Below, one piece after another: positions 11,936 through 23,428 of a stretch of 64,000 bases of DNA. Made by a program: the position numbers and the translations under genes. The notes below the pieces were generated by a model, which saw nothing but the letters and a program-made list of their open reading frames with translations, searched no databases and was not told the DNA's origin. Source of the stretch: Fistularia commersonii (lineage: Eukaryota; Chordata; Actinopteri; Syngnathiformes; Fistulariidae); the NCBI GenBank assembly GCA_037954325.1, contig JBBMNZ010000021.1, forward strand, positions 9,888,616 to 9,952,615. Reading direction: 5' to 3'. Every line of letters starts with the position of its first letter. Position 1 is the first letter of the stretch.

Positions 11936-13380
11936 TGCGCACATATTTTTAGTTGGTGAAAGAAAAAACATTACATGTGAGGGTTACAGTCAGAACACAA
12001 GGGTGCTAAATTAACACCTGTTTTTTTTTTCTTTATATCTCATTTTAGCTCATCAAGCCAAATAGACGGTATGTTTCATCTCAGTAAGATTACAGACAAC
12101 TTGAAAAGTCTCACTATCAACAGAGTTGAGGGAACTCCACCATATTGGCCCTTACCTGTTGGGGTTGATTTAAAAAAAAACAGCTACATGTTGAATAACA
12201 ATAAATTATCCTTTATTAGTCCCCGCGGGGAATTCAGTCTCTGCAATTACCCTATCATGGATAACCATGAGCAGTAGGCTGCTATCCATCAGGGCCAGGG
12301 GAACAGTTAGGGGTTCAGTGTCTTGCTTGACGACAAATCAAGGAGCTGGGAATCAAACCAGGAATGTGAGGTTCCTAAGCTGATTGCTCTACCTCCAGTG
12401 CCACGCCAACCCCCAGAGCTTTAGTGTAGAAATAATTATGATTTTAATGTCCCCCCACCTTCGAAAAACCTCACACCTTGAACAAACGTAGACCTGGAAT
12501 GTCAGTTGTGGTTTATTATCCAAAAAGAAATATAATAAATTAAAAATACGTTGGACATGGAATAAGTTTCTGTAACTTCACCAGTTACGTGGCTTAAACC
12601 GTGTCTTGCCATGAGATCCGAAATGTCAAAATGAACGAGATTATTAAATTGAAGATCCAGCATCCGCGCGACCTTAAGTTTGATAAAACACATATTCCCA
12701 TCATGCTTTGCGGGAGTGTCACCAATCAGCCACCACTTGGCTGCCACTCACCATAATTATTCTTTGGGATCGTTTTAGTCACGTATTTATTTTATATAGT
12801 TTTATCTGCTCGAATATAACTTAAAAGGTTGTCCTCGTCATTGTTATAACAATTATTGTTGTTTTTAACGTCTTTTCAAATCTTAGCTCGAATATTGTGA
12901 GATTTTCTTCAAACATCCACGGTCAGTGTAGACATTGATTTTTGTAACATTTTATCAACATTATTTGGGACAGGTGGATCTTTTCAAATTAACTGTTGAT
13001 GGGGGTTAGCCAGTTATTTTTGAGTATGGATTTTACCATGACTTTTTGTTAAAGTAAGCCAAACGATTGTAAGAAATTGTTTCCCATACACAAAATAATG
13101 TTGTTTCCATTTCAATATGAAAGTAATTGAAAAGGTTTAATGGCGGTTGGCGTATCAAGTTAGCTTAATTGGCTGTAATTTGCCCTGCGTTCATGTCACT
13201 AACGCCGTAGCGAAGGGTTTGATGGGCGCTTTGTTTGTTTTCTTTCACAGATTCAGCGTTTAAACAGCCTTTCCGAAGTCAAATGGACTTAGGTTCTTAA
13301 TTGTGGGGTTTAATTTAGCTGAAAATAGTTTTTACGGTATTTCTAGAAGGTAGTTGTCTGACAAGTGTAGCTGATGTTTC
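11936..13380. other. Intergenic region between usp48 and zbtb40
   Basis: No coding region can be supported here. It holds an L2-like LINE 3' end at about 12195-12265 and, directly after it, a short repeat at about 12288-12415 with the phrase TTCAGTGTCTTGC. The remainder is AT-rich unassigned sequence. Confidence 0.6.
12195..12415 (-). mobile_element. L2-like LINE 3' end plus a second dispersed repeat
   Basis: AATTATCCTTTATTAGTCCC then GCGGGGAATTC is the usual reverse-strand reading of fish LINE 3' ends (compare 26650, 39860 and 58325). The following GGGGTTCAGTGTCTTGC with AATCAAACCAGGAATG resembles copies at about 61325-61440 and 54345-54460. Only fragments remain. Confidence 0.6.
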
Positions 13381-13384
13381 CATT

Positions 13385-13515
13385 GCCGGAAGTGACCTCA
13401 TATATTTGTAGTACCGACGGACGCCATTTTCAAAACGGCCAAGCTTTATTGCGAACACAAGAATTGTCCAGCAACGAAGTTTAAATAAAGAAACGGATCT
13501 TTTGAATTACCGAAG
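13385..13515 (+). promoter_or_regulatory. zbtb40: Candidate zbtb40 promoter and non-coding first exon
   Basis: An ETS-type site (GCCGGAAGTG) lies at 13385-13394 and a YY1-like ACGCCATTTT at 13421-13430. This is a common arrangement around TATA-less vertebrate start sites. A good donor (CCGAAG|GTAAAG) lies at 13515/13516. It would splice to the acceptor GCGCAG at 13976-13981, nine bases before the start codon. The transcription start, around 13440, is inferred. Confidence 0.55.
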
Positions 13516-13990
13516 GTAAAGAAGTGAACTGGCTGGTTGTCTGTGCGATGGTCGTCAGCGACTTAGACGTAGAAAAAAAGCTCCTATTTCTCAACAGTTT
13601 CACCGACCGAACATTAACGGCTTACTTCACGATAAATTAGCATCTGTTGCTAATGCTAGTGATTTGTTAACCTGCTAGCCAATGACTTAATAAACAAACT
13701 AAGAAGTAGCTCCTCTGGTTCCAACGACACGCTTTAATACAAGTATGGAGAACAATAACGGCAGAAAAAACACACTCCCATACGCCCAAACTTCATTTAA
13801 ATAAACAAATACAATTTCGCACATCAATAACTCATAGAATATAGACATAGTTATGAAAAACACTAGCTATCATTTGGCAGTTTCCCACGAATGACGCTTT
13901 GCTGAAGCGTGTTTCCACAGACTTTTCACTTCCGTTATCTATTGAAAGGAAGGTGACAGCATCTTCCTCTCCAATGCGCAGACAGACAAC

Positions 13991-16900
13991 ATGATCGAGC
14001 TGCCCAACTACAATATCCAGCTGATGCAGCAGCTGTGGGCCCTGAGGAAGGAGGGCCTCTTCTGTGACTGCACCATCCTGGTGGGGGGAAGTCCACATCG
14101 CGCGCACAAAGTGGTTCTGGCTGCGTCCAGCATGCTCTTCAGGTAGGATGAAAACATCTTGCCACAAGTTACAAAGCACAGATCTACTGTAAATCAAGAT
14201 CTAGAACATTCACTGCTTTCCATTATTACAGTTAATATAGCTCCAAACTGTAGCTTTTAAACAGTTATAATTTTTTTTTTTTTACTTCCCAACTATTGGA
14301 TGTCAGGATGATCCCACATCATCCCACAAAATCTTGATAATAGATAAAAAACAAGTTTTTTATCTTATCTTTTTTAACTGTTTTTTTTTAGTGAAATGCT
14401 GTTTTGCAAAAACGTAATTTTTTTTCATGTTCTTGTATTTGTCACTTCAGAAATGCAATCCAAATTGGGGAGATGCACCTTTTTGCTATCAGACGATCAG
14501 AATGAAATAACCAGGAACTCCAAGAGATTGACTTATAAAATGTTTGAAAGATTCACCAAATGAATTGATCAAAATAGATGAGAAAAGCAAAAGGCTATTT
14601 ATTAAGGTACACCTGGTTACGTATGCACAGAGGGCAAATAATTGAACCTGAAAGATGGCGGCACTGTACCAAGTTGCATTGCCCTGGTTTACATGGTTAT
14701 GTGGATGACCCGCCAGAATTTGTTTTTTCATGAATGGAAGCCGCAGAACCGGTAATTGTGTTTATCTTGGCCAGGTCCCTGCTCGACAGCTCAGACACAG
14801 TGTCCATCGACACGGCCGTGGTTTCCTCTCAGGAGTTTAGCTGTCTGCTGGACATGGTTTACACTGGTAAACTGCCTCTGGGCAAACATAACGTCAGCCG
14901 CATCGTCGCCGCTGCAGACAGCCTACAGATGTTTGACGTCGCTGTAGGCTTCAAGAATGTCCTCACCAGCCTGGTTAACCAGCAGCCCTCGACCAGGATC
15001 TCATCGACACAGACCCCAGACCCCTCCCTGGTCACTACGCTGCAGAGCACAAATGCTGAACCTTCAGCACCAGCATCCTCAGACAAGTTGGTTTCAGCAG
15101 AGGACGCGATACCCACTGTACTCAAGGATTGTCATAGTAACGGTGAATGTGCAGAGGAGCCAGCTTGGAAAAAAGCCCGTCTGGAGCTACCTGAGTCCTC
15201 AGGTAAGTATCAAATAGTCAAAGAAAATTACTTGTTAGTATGATGGTGCAGTGGTTAGCGCTGCCGCCTCACAGTTGGGTATCACCTGCATAACAATGGA
15301 TGTTGCTTAATGAAAATATTTATAAGGGGAACAGATGACTAGGTGACATCGTGTGATCAACTAGCTAAGATAAGATAATAAATACTTTATTGATAATAAT
15401 ACAAGGACGACAGCCGAAATGTTCGGCCCATAAATCACACGGGGGGGGGTGTACATCTGTCCTCTGGTCAAACCACAAACCAAACCAAAGATACAGTATC
15501 TGGTTCCACTTATTATGTGTGTGTTTACTCAGGAAAGGAGGAAGCCAAAACCACAGAGAGTGCAGGGGAGAAAACAGACATAATGGCAGTTCAGAGGTTG
15601 AACAAGTCCGCCACTGGTCTTCTGGAGCAGTCATCTCAGCTGATAGAGCTGCTGTCCAACATGCCAGACCTCCGGGAGCTGCTGACCAAGGCCGCAGAAG
15701 ACATTGTGAACAAGCAGGAGAGAGAGGTACATCACTCTGGTCTTACCTCTTCAGCCTTGTCACCTTCATCTTCATTTTCTTCAGCCAGCTTTCCTCTGGG
15801 CCCTTTGTAGTCGCTGAAATAGCACAGTCTCATGGGGCTGGGCCTGACATGCACCTCGATGTGCAACCCAGCATCATCTCTATGCATCTCTGCTTATTTC
15901 GCTTAATGCCACCCTGAATTTATTTTTATTTTTTGCCCCAGAATCCAGAATCTGTCGCTCTCTCCCAGCGATATCAATATTCTACCCTGCTTCCCCCCCA
16001 GTTCTCTTGGATTGTCTCTCATTATGTTTACTCAGTTGCTGATATTTTTTTTATTTGTGTCTATTCTCAACAAGCATTTCATGCAAAAACATAACAGCCC
16101 AAATAGAATTCTGCCATATTTAGAAACCCCCTTTTCTTTATTAATGCACAAGCCAGCCTATCGGTTCTTATTTGCAACAGTTCTTTTCGGTAACATTGTC
16201 AAACAAATTTGTGCTTCTGCCAGGCGGTCCATCTGTGCTGTGCGGAGGCTGATCCCAGCTCAGCCGCAAAGGAGCTGCTGAGCAGAGTGGAAGAGGGTCA
16301 GATCACTCAGGGGTTTCTCCATCGGCTGCTCCTCACCATCCAGGAGAAAGATCCCACCTCCTTCCCCTCAACGTTGCTGTCCCTCCTGGGGACGTGTGAA
16401 GCAGGCGGTAAAAAACAGCTCTCACTTTTCAAGCAGTCACAACCGTCCCCTCCGCACTGAAACCTTGAGCGGGCGATACATTTTTCCCAGCAGACGCAGA
16501 GCAGCAGAATGTAAACAGCAGTGAGGAAAAGAAAGATGAAAGACCAGAGGAGCAAAGCAGTAAGCAGAACACAGAAGAAGAAGTGAAAGATGCCAATGTT
16601 GCCTCGGACTCCCCCCCTTCATCCCCCTCTTCCAAGCCCTACTCCTGCCGATGGTGCAAGAAGGGCTTTGCCTACAAGTGCCGAATGGCTGCGCACGCAA
16701 AACGCTGCTCCCTGTCACAGGAGTGCGTGCAGCAATGTCCCGACTGTCCCGAAAAGCTGGCCAACCAGCGGGCGCTGCAGCGCCACCGCGCCAAGGCTCA
16801 CCAGGATACAGAGCGCACCAAGAAGAAGGTGGCCTGCGACATTTGTGGGCGGACATTTGCCCGCCCATCAGGTGATGTCCGCCGGCCCGGATTCCGACTT

Positions 16901-17051
16901 TCTTGCTATGCCTACCGAATCTAGACTAACTATTTCTGAGCCTCATCATTCAAATCAAAGAAGACCAGCCTTTTCACGTTTACTGCCTGGGCCTAAAGAA
17001 GATTCATTACTGGGACTGGGACTTCATCAACTGGGACCTTACACTTCTAGT

Positions 17052-17098
<47 letters not shown>

Positions 17099-19934
17099 TA
17101 ATTATAATACCTTAACAACACATCTAGATCTCCTGTCACAATTATCACAATATAAGCACAGACGAATTACCATTTCTATTTTGAGAACATTTCTTGTGTG
17201 TTAGAAGTAATCCCATTAATCTGAAAACAGTTACGCTAAAATGGATCCAGTTTGGGGGTAAAGAAATCTTCATCGATGGTCATTAATGATTCAATCATAT
17301 CCTGTTAGAAAAACTCAAATGTCAGTTTGGCGCTCTACCCCAACCTTAAGTGTTTTTAAAAGTCTCTTTTCCCATTGGACTCAAGTCACCCGTCTTGCCA
17401 ATCTCAGGTATGATTTACCACAAGCGGACCGAGCACTTCGACGAGAAGCCGTTTGCCTGCGAGGAATGCGGCGCCAAGTTCGGCGCCAACTCGTCCCTGA
17501 AGAATCACGTGCGGTTGCACACGGGAGAGAAACCCTACCGCTGCAAACACTGCGACATGAGCTTCAGCGTGGCGGCTGCCCTCGCCTACCACACTAAGAA
17601 GAAACACTCTGAAGGTCAGACACACACACAGCCACGCCGGACAACTCCCATTTCATGTTACCATCAAATACCTCAATATTTATCAGTTGTGTTTTGGTGC
17701 TTTAGGGAAGATGTATGTGTGCCAGTATTGCAAGGCTGTGTTCGCCCAATCCATCGAGCTGACGCGTCATGTGCGAACACATACTGGCGACCGGCCATAT
17801 GTGTGCCGGGAATGCGGCAAAGGCTACAGCCAGGCCAGCGGGCTGACGGTCCACCTCCACACCTTCCACAGTAAGGAACGCACACGACCGCTCTGCGACG
17901 TTGTCTTTCCCCATCCCAGGATGTGAAATTCCAGAAATCACGACGGTTTTAAATTAGAATCAGTTTTCCGCTGAGAGATAAAAGTTTCTCCAATATCAAC
18001 GTTTATTCAGTTTTAGAGAATTATCACATTATATCAAATCACTGTCAGGCACTATGAGGTGGCCCTGCGGATGAACAGAGACTTGATCTTCAGCTCGGAA
18101 AAGCAAAGTTAATTTCTCTGACTATTAACAACAGTGAAGTATAATGACCCGAATTATTTGTGTTTGGATCTTGAGTGCGATTATTTTTTCATGACTACAA
18201 AAGCTCTCTTTGGGCTCCTGTTTCTGAGGAAGAATGTCTAAAGCTATGCCCGACTGTCTCAGCCGTTGCGCTGCGGAAATTTAAATACAGTTGGACCTTG
18301 GGTTATGAAATTAATTTGTTCTTTGATTCCATTCACAAACCAATCAATTATTCCCATTGAAATCTGTGTAAATTCCCACTGATTCGTCTGTTTAGTCACA
18401 TCAGTCGTCTTTTTGCAATTCAGGATTGTACAGATGGTTGACTTAGCCATGTCGTCATGCTTGGTGAGATCTGTAATACGAATGCCACTCTGACATTTAG
18501 TTATCTCCTTCTTCAGATCGATTGTAATTGTTACCTTGTTCTTAACACCACTAGCTTTGGGGAGACATAATGAGGGCCAACTCACTGAAAAAAGCACATA
18601 AAAACGCACTAGCAGGAGAAAGCAATTATGAACGGAATAAACAACACAGTGCTACTACACTACAATGCCACAATGGGGAAAGCCTGGGTGTTGGTTTGTG
18701 AGTTTGTGCAACAAAGAGTTGTTCGCAGCTCGATTCAAAATTTGATAGAAACCTCTGCCCGTAAGCTGATTTGTTGGTGATTTGGGGCATTTGTAAGCCA
18801 AGGTTCTGCTGTAATCTTTGGCGCGGTTCCTTCTCTCTCCATGCCAGATGTGTCGGAGCCTCGCGACTGTCAAAAATGCTGCCTGAGCTTCTCCACCCTG
18901 GAGGAGCACCTGGGGCACATCGAGGAATTCCACCCGAAAGAGTTTCACAAGTGCCCCACGTGCGACAAGGTGTTCACCAGCGCCACCCAGCTGGAGAAAC
19001 ATGTGGCCGCACACAATGGATCCAAGCCCTTTAGCTGTGACCTTTGCAACAAGTCTTACCAGGTAGGGATTCTGCCGGGGTCACGGCCAATTGGTTAACT
19101 CCTTGTTCGACGGACAAGACATATCAACCTGCATCTCTGCTGCCGCAGCAACTCTCGGGTCTGTGGTACCACAACCGGACTAACCACCCGGACGTGTTTG
19201 CGAACCACACGTGGCAGCTCAAGACGCTGGTGCAGTGTGACATCTGCTTCAAGTTCTTCCCCAGCGCGTCCAGCGTGGCCAAACACCAGGCGGCCGAACA
19301 TGAAGGTGAGAAGGAGTGTGTGAACCCAGCAGTGCTCTGTCACTGTTACAACGGCCATGTAAGCAGTGTTTCTCTGGCTCCGTCCACCTGCTGTCAGAAG
19401 CCACATAGAACAAGAACAGGAAACATAAGTCAACATTCCATCAGTGCTATGTGAAGAATCCCTTTTACATTCCAGAAATTACCAGCCAGGTCCTTTTAAC
19501 AAAAGCTTACCTGTAGATAAAATAAGGTTTCAATCTTTTGTAAACATTGAGAAAGTATGAGTCGCACATTAGATATCAAAAGTAAATATGTACGTTGATA
19601 TGTGTGTGTTTTGCCAAGGCATGGCCCTGTGCACCATGACCTGTCCGTTGTGCCCCGCGGTGCTGAGCGGGGAGGCGGGGCTGCAGGAGCACCTAAGCAG
19701 TCAGCACGTGTGTCAGACCAGCAAGGCCTTCAGCTGCCCGCTCTGCCCTCAGGTCTGCTCCACCCAGCCAGAGCTGCAAGAGCACCTGCTGTCCTGCCAC
19801 GTGGAAGCCCAGGAGGAGCAGGACACCTCCGCCTCCCACACTGTAATTAACTCTGTGGCTATGCTCAGCTGACAGCTTAAGGTTTAGTGACAGCTTCAGG
19901 GGGGGATCAGTGAGGAACCACCAGATCACCCCCC

Positions 19935-19981
<47 letters not shown>

Positions 19982-20309
19982 AAAAAAACAGAATACTCTT
20001 TGTCACTTTGCTTGATTATCATTATAATAATTGAACAGACAGAAATTTAAGCTCTTCCATACACAGATATTTTGGGGTCTGTTCGAAGACCTGTTTGAAA
20101 ATATTCAGTTGTTTTCCATGATGATATCTAGACAAATTCCATACTGGAAGCATTATGTCCTTAAAAGTCAGCATCTCTTTACAATGTTCGGGGTGGAAAG
20201 CGGGAGGAAAGCACATTTTGGTAATCACCTTACTTTTCTGTCCATTCAGGTGATGACTGTTGACACGACGGCAGGGGGCGCATCTGAGGTGTTTGTGGTT
20301 CTCACGTGA
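13991..20309 (+). CDS. zbtb40: Zinc finger and BTB domain-containing protein 40
   Basis: A predicted nuclear transcription factor that dimerises through BTB and binds DNA through zinc fingers. Coding exons: 13991-14142, 14775-15202, 15533-15726, 16224-16407, 16491-16871, 17408-17614, 17706-17870, 18848-19062, 19149-19305, 19619-19842, 20250-20309. Together they encode 788 residues in frame. The start context MIELPNYNIQLMQQL opens a BTB domain (about 1-120, with FCDCTI and RAHKVVLAASS). A variable middle follows. About 13 C2H2-type fingers run from residue 370 to 755; the first, YSCRWC...HAKRC, ends in Cys instead of His. It matches human ZBTB40 in the BTB (YTGKLP, DSLQMFDVAV) and in the late fingers (QLSGLWYHNRT, HPDVFA). 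Human ZBTB40 is about 1239 residues, so this fish form is shorter, mainly in the middle and at the C-terminus. The last exon is uncertain: its TGA overlaps a strong donor. Confidence 0.93.
15241..15275. repeat. Short dispersed repeat fragment in a zbtb40 intron
   Basis: GGTGCAGTGGTTAGCGCTG then CCGCCTCACAG is a phrase found in many fish repeats. Only about 35 bases are recognisable here. Confidence 0.4.
17054..17098. repeat. (AAT)n microsatellite in a zbtb40 intron
   Basis: About 15 consecutive AAT units lie within the intron between the exons ending at 16871 and beginning at 17408. Confidence 0.95.
18288..18811 (-). mobile_element. Tigger/pogo-like DNA transposon with both ends, in a zbtb40 intron
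   Basis: The left end reads TACAGTTGGACCTTGGGTT. The right end, on the other strand, reads TACAGCAGAACCTTGGCTT. Each is flanked by TA, the usual target duplication of this superfamily. The minus strand between them encodes a CENP-B-like helix-turn-helix start of a transposase (VKNKVTITIDLKKEI, then DDMAKSTICTIL), broken after about 60 residues. The element is about 524 bp, so most of the transposase is gone. Its right end is 36 bp before the exon that begins at 18848. Confidence 0.75.
19938..19975. repeat. (CA)n microsatellite
   Basis: About 19 CA units follow a run of C in the last zbtb40 intron. Confidence 0.95.
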
Positions 20310-23300
20310 GTAAGAGGCCGGGGCTTCAACAGTCACCTTCATCTGTCGGCACAATTCCCAATTGCGACCTCAGCACCGAGATGTCTATATCACTGACACC
20401 CTGATGCGAACAGATTATAACCCAAAGTCTCCCAGTATGATCATTTACAGACTTGGATCTCTGACACAAAATTGGAAAAACAAAGACTACCTCCCTCAGG
20501 CTGTTTTCTTTTACCCTTTTATGTTAAACCACAATTTCCAGAATGTCGTCTGAAAAGTCTTCCTGATAAGTTATTGTTTTGAGTTTGAATGCCGGGTGAG
20601 AAGGCTGTCAGTTTTTATTGATTATACAGATGCTGTGAAATTGTTTATTTTTCTTGTATCTTTGTTAATTCTTGGGGAAAAACAGATAATTTATAAATGT
20701 TTCATTTAAATCATTGTGTTCCTTTGGAAATCCATGACTCTCCAGCCTGCAGCTACCGCATTTTGAGGACCATAAGGCACACTGCATTATAAGGCACAAT
20801 ATCAGTGTACGGTCAATTTTCATACTTAAGGTGCATCATAAAACATACAGTATATAAAGTGAAACCAAACAGTCAGTTAAGTTGAATTTTATTCATCTGG
20901 CTTTGCCTGACTTCGGGCACTTCATCTGCTTGCTTCGTCCACTTGCAAACCATTGATTTATTAATGTTGAATTCTTTCGTGGCTGCTCTATTCCCATGAT
21001 CTACTGTGTGACTGATCGCCTTGAGTTTGAATTCCGTTTCGTAATCATGTCTCTTAACAGGTGCCATTTTGGGCAGTCCCCGTACCATCAAACTTGAAAT
21101 GTATGTAGTCGATCGCTACAGTTAACAGAAGTCAGTGATTGTTTTGGTTTTTTTTCAACCATATTTTAATGTTTTTAAAATGTTACTGAGATCACTTTAC
21201 ACAAAATCATGTAAAGCAATGAATGTAATTTACTGGATATTACATTCAATGCTTCACATGACTGTTTGTCTGACCAAAAACCAGATTGAAAGATGTTCAA
21301 GGAATGTGGCAAGACTGCAGCACCTTCATGTCCAGCATAAAGTGCATTGCAGTGTCGGTTTGACAGCCGATGCCACGAGACAGTCAACTCTCATCAGGAC
21401 ACAGAGCTCATCAACCTTCCCGCCGTGTCCTGAACACAAACAGGCACCACAGGATCTATGCCTTTCTTGTTCTCTGCACATGGACATCACTCGGGAGAAA
21501 TTATAAAGATGAATGCGAGATCCATGTCTCAAACCGTTTACACAAGGCAAATAAGAAACGTATACAAAAAAAGGAGCGGATCCACTTCAAAAAAACAAGG
21601 TTTTCCAAATAGTTTTGGTTTCTGCCCAGTTCTAAAACCTTTTAAGGGCTTTCAGGCTGTTTTGCTTTTAACAGCAATGTGAACTAGACATAGGGAAGCA
21701 CACAAGTTTCTTCAGATGTCTAACTTAGTCATGTTCATAATTGCTTTGCTTCTTAGTTTCAATCCTGAGTTATTTTAATCTCATGACAGAACAACTTGGT
21801 AGTGTTTCGTTCTGCTTATAGTGACTAATTTGTATTCATTTAAAGAAGACAGACACAGCTGATCCTCATCGATAGAGCATGATCAACCCTTGAACACCCA
21901 CCACTAATAGAGACACACACTTCACTTTCCAGTTTCAGATCAACGTTCCTTCAGGCCTGAAACTGAAGGTGAAAAAGAGGAGATCTGTTACGTAAGAAGC
22001 AAATGTCCTCAAAAATGATGGGAATGATCAGTTTTACATCAACTTGAGTGGATTTCGATCCTTCCTTCAAGATACAGTCATTTGCAGATTTTCTGTGTTA
22101 CAAAAGCAGTATAAAGCCCGGGTACAAACAATGGAATAAATTAATACAATATACATGCTGGTACATCGTCACCCACAGCTCCCCCTCCCATGGAGCTGTT
22201 TACTGAAATATTCAGTATAGGAAAAAACAGCAGGAGGTGCTTAGAATGCGGTTCATACAAAGATTCATTTTTGTCTTTTCCCTGTTAAGTAGTGCAAATG
22301 TTCCTTTAAAGCGGTGTGAGGAAAGACTGTCACAGAAGTTGACAGCTTCCGCTCAGCTTGTCCAGCAATTCAGGTTTAAGTTGCTCAACTCTCATACTGG
22401 GGATCAAAAGGCTGTGTTGAGGCTTGCGGAGGCTACCGGCAGAAACTCAGGAGTGAGCGAAAGCCTGCTGGGTCCCAGACGGGCGTGCTTGATAGGATTC
22501 TGTCACTCCGCACTGATAATCTGCAGTAGAAATACTGGTGTCTTTGAAAGCAGCCTTTCTGCAAATGAATTTTGCATTTTATCATCAATAGCTGGCATCA
22601 TGAGCAGGAGGTGAGTGGTTATTAAAGCGAGCCTTGTTTTACACTTGGGTGTCAACAAGCAGAACCGCTGCCTGCAGATCCTGAATTGAGTTGCTGTTCC
22701 AAGACAATGGCAAAAACACTTTTATAGCTGTGGCCTCGGCGCAAAAGGTCCTCCGCATCGGGAGGGAACACAAACATGACGGCTGTGGGTGTTGGCTTGC
22801 CTTCGTGACAAGGAACAATTCAGAAATCTTCTGAAGCCTTTGGACTATGCGAATAACCTTAAACCATAGCATTGATATATAATTAGAAACAAACAAGCCA
22901 ATGCATTTCCAGTGCTTGAATGGTCTTGTGATCGTAGTCCTTGGTCTTTGATGGAGATTAACTCTGAGATGTTGCTCAAATGTTACCTGGATGGTGATGG
23001 TTTAAGATAAAATTACAAGACATTGCCTGAATTAAAAAAAAGAAAAAAGGAATCGATTTTCATCTCATCTTCCGTTGTCTTAGAACGATCCTGTCACACT
23101 ACACTGCAGCTGCTTTCGGGGCTTGAGAGTGAGATCTGGCGGCTGACAGTGTTCTAGAGAATCCTGTTTTTCACGACTTTCTTGTAGAACTGCAGCAATA
23201 AAGCACCCGATAATTCTTAGAGGGACCCGGCTGAGAGGGCCAGGAATCCGGTAGAATAATGTCGGGTAGCAGTTTGCATTTGAATACCACCACCGACTCT

Positions 23301-23428
23301 AAGCTAGAAAAAAAAGAAAAGAGAATAGGATTCACTTCACTGCAAATCTTGAAATCTCAGATTCCAGCCCAGCCTTCAGTTATTTCACCTAAATCATTTG
23401 AAACTCCCCCCTCCATTACCTTTGGCTC
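20310..23428. other. Convergent intergenic interval, zbtb40 to cyb561d1
   Basis: No host gene is recognisable. The two neighbouring genes converge here, so both 3' UTRs must lie in it. AATAAA on the + strand at about 22133 could end zbtb40. A pogo-like remnant lies at 20750-21095. Bases 22240-22620 are open on the + strand for 125 codons, but the translation resembles no protein I know. Confidence 0.5.
20750..21095 (-). mobile_element. Pogo-like transposon remnant
   Basis: The minus strand from 21091 to 20873 encodes a transposase-like DNA-binding start (VKRHDYETEFKLKAIS, then GNRAATKEFNINKSMV and CKWTKQ). A terminal-type sequence lies at 20757-20800 (GAGGACCATAAGGCACACTG, then ATTATAAGGCACA). 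It resembles the ATAAGGCGCA ends of a pogo-related family in fish. The second end and the catalytic domain are not visible. The superfamily assignment is moderate; it differs from the element at 18288. Confidence 0.6.

Noticed and set aside
19843..19872. Read-through of the zbtb40 exon ending at 19842 to a stop at 19870.
   Set aside because: The spliced alternative gives ASEVFVVL, which resembles GSQVFVTL near the human C-terminus. The read-through tail (INSVAMLS) resembles nothing known. It remains possible as an isoform.
22237..22614. A 125-codon + strand open frame between zbtb40 and cyb561d1.
   Set aside because: It has no recognisable domain and no splice context. It more likely belongs to a 3' UTR or is a chance frame.
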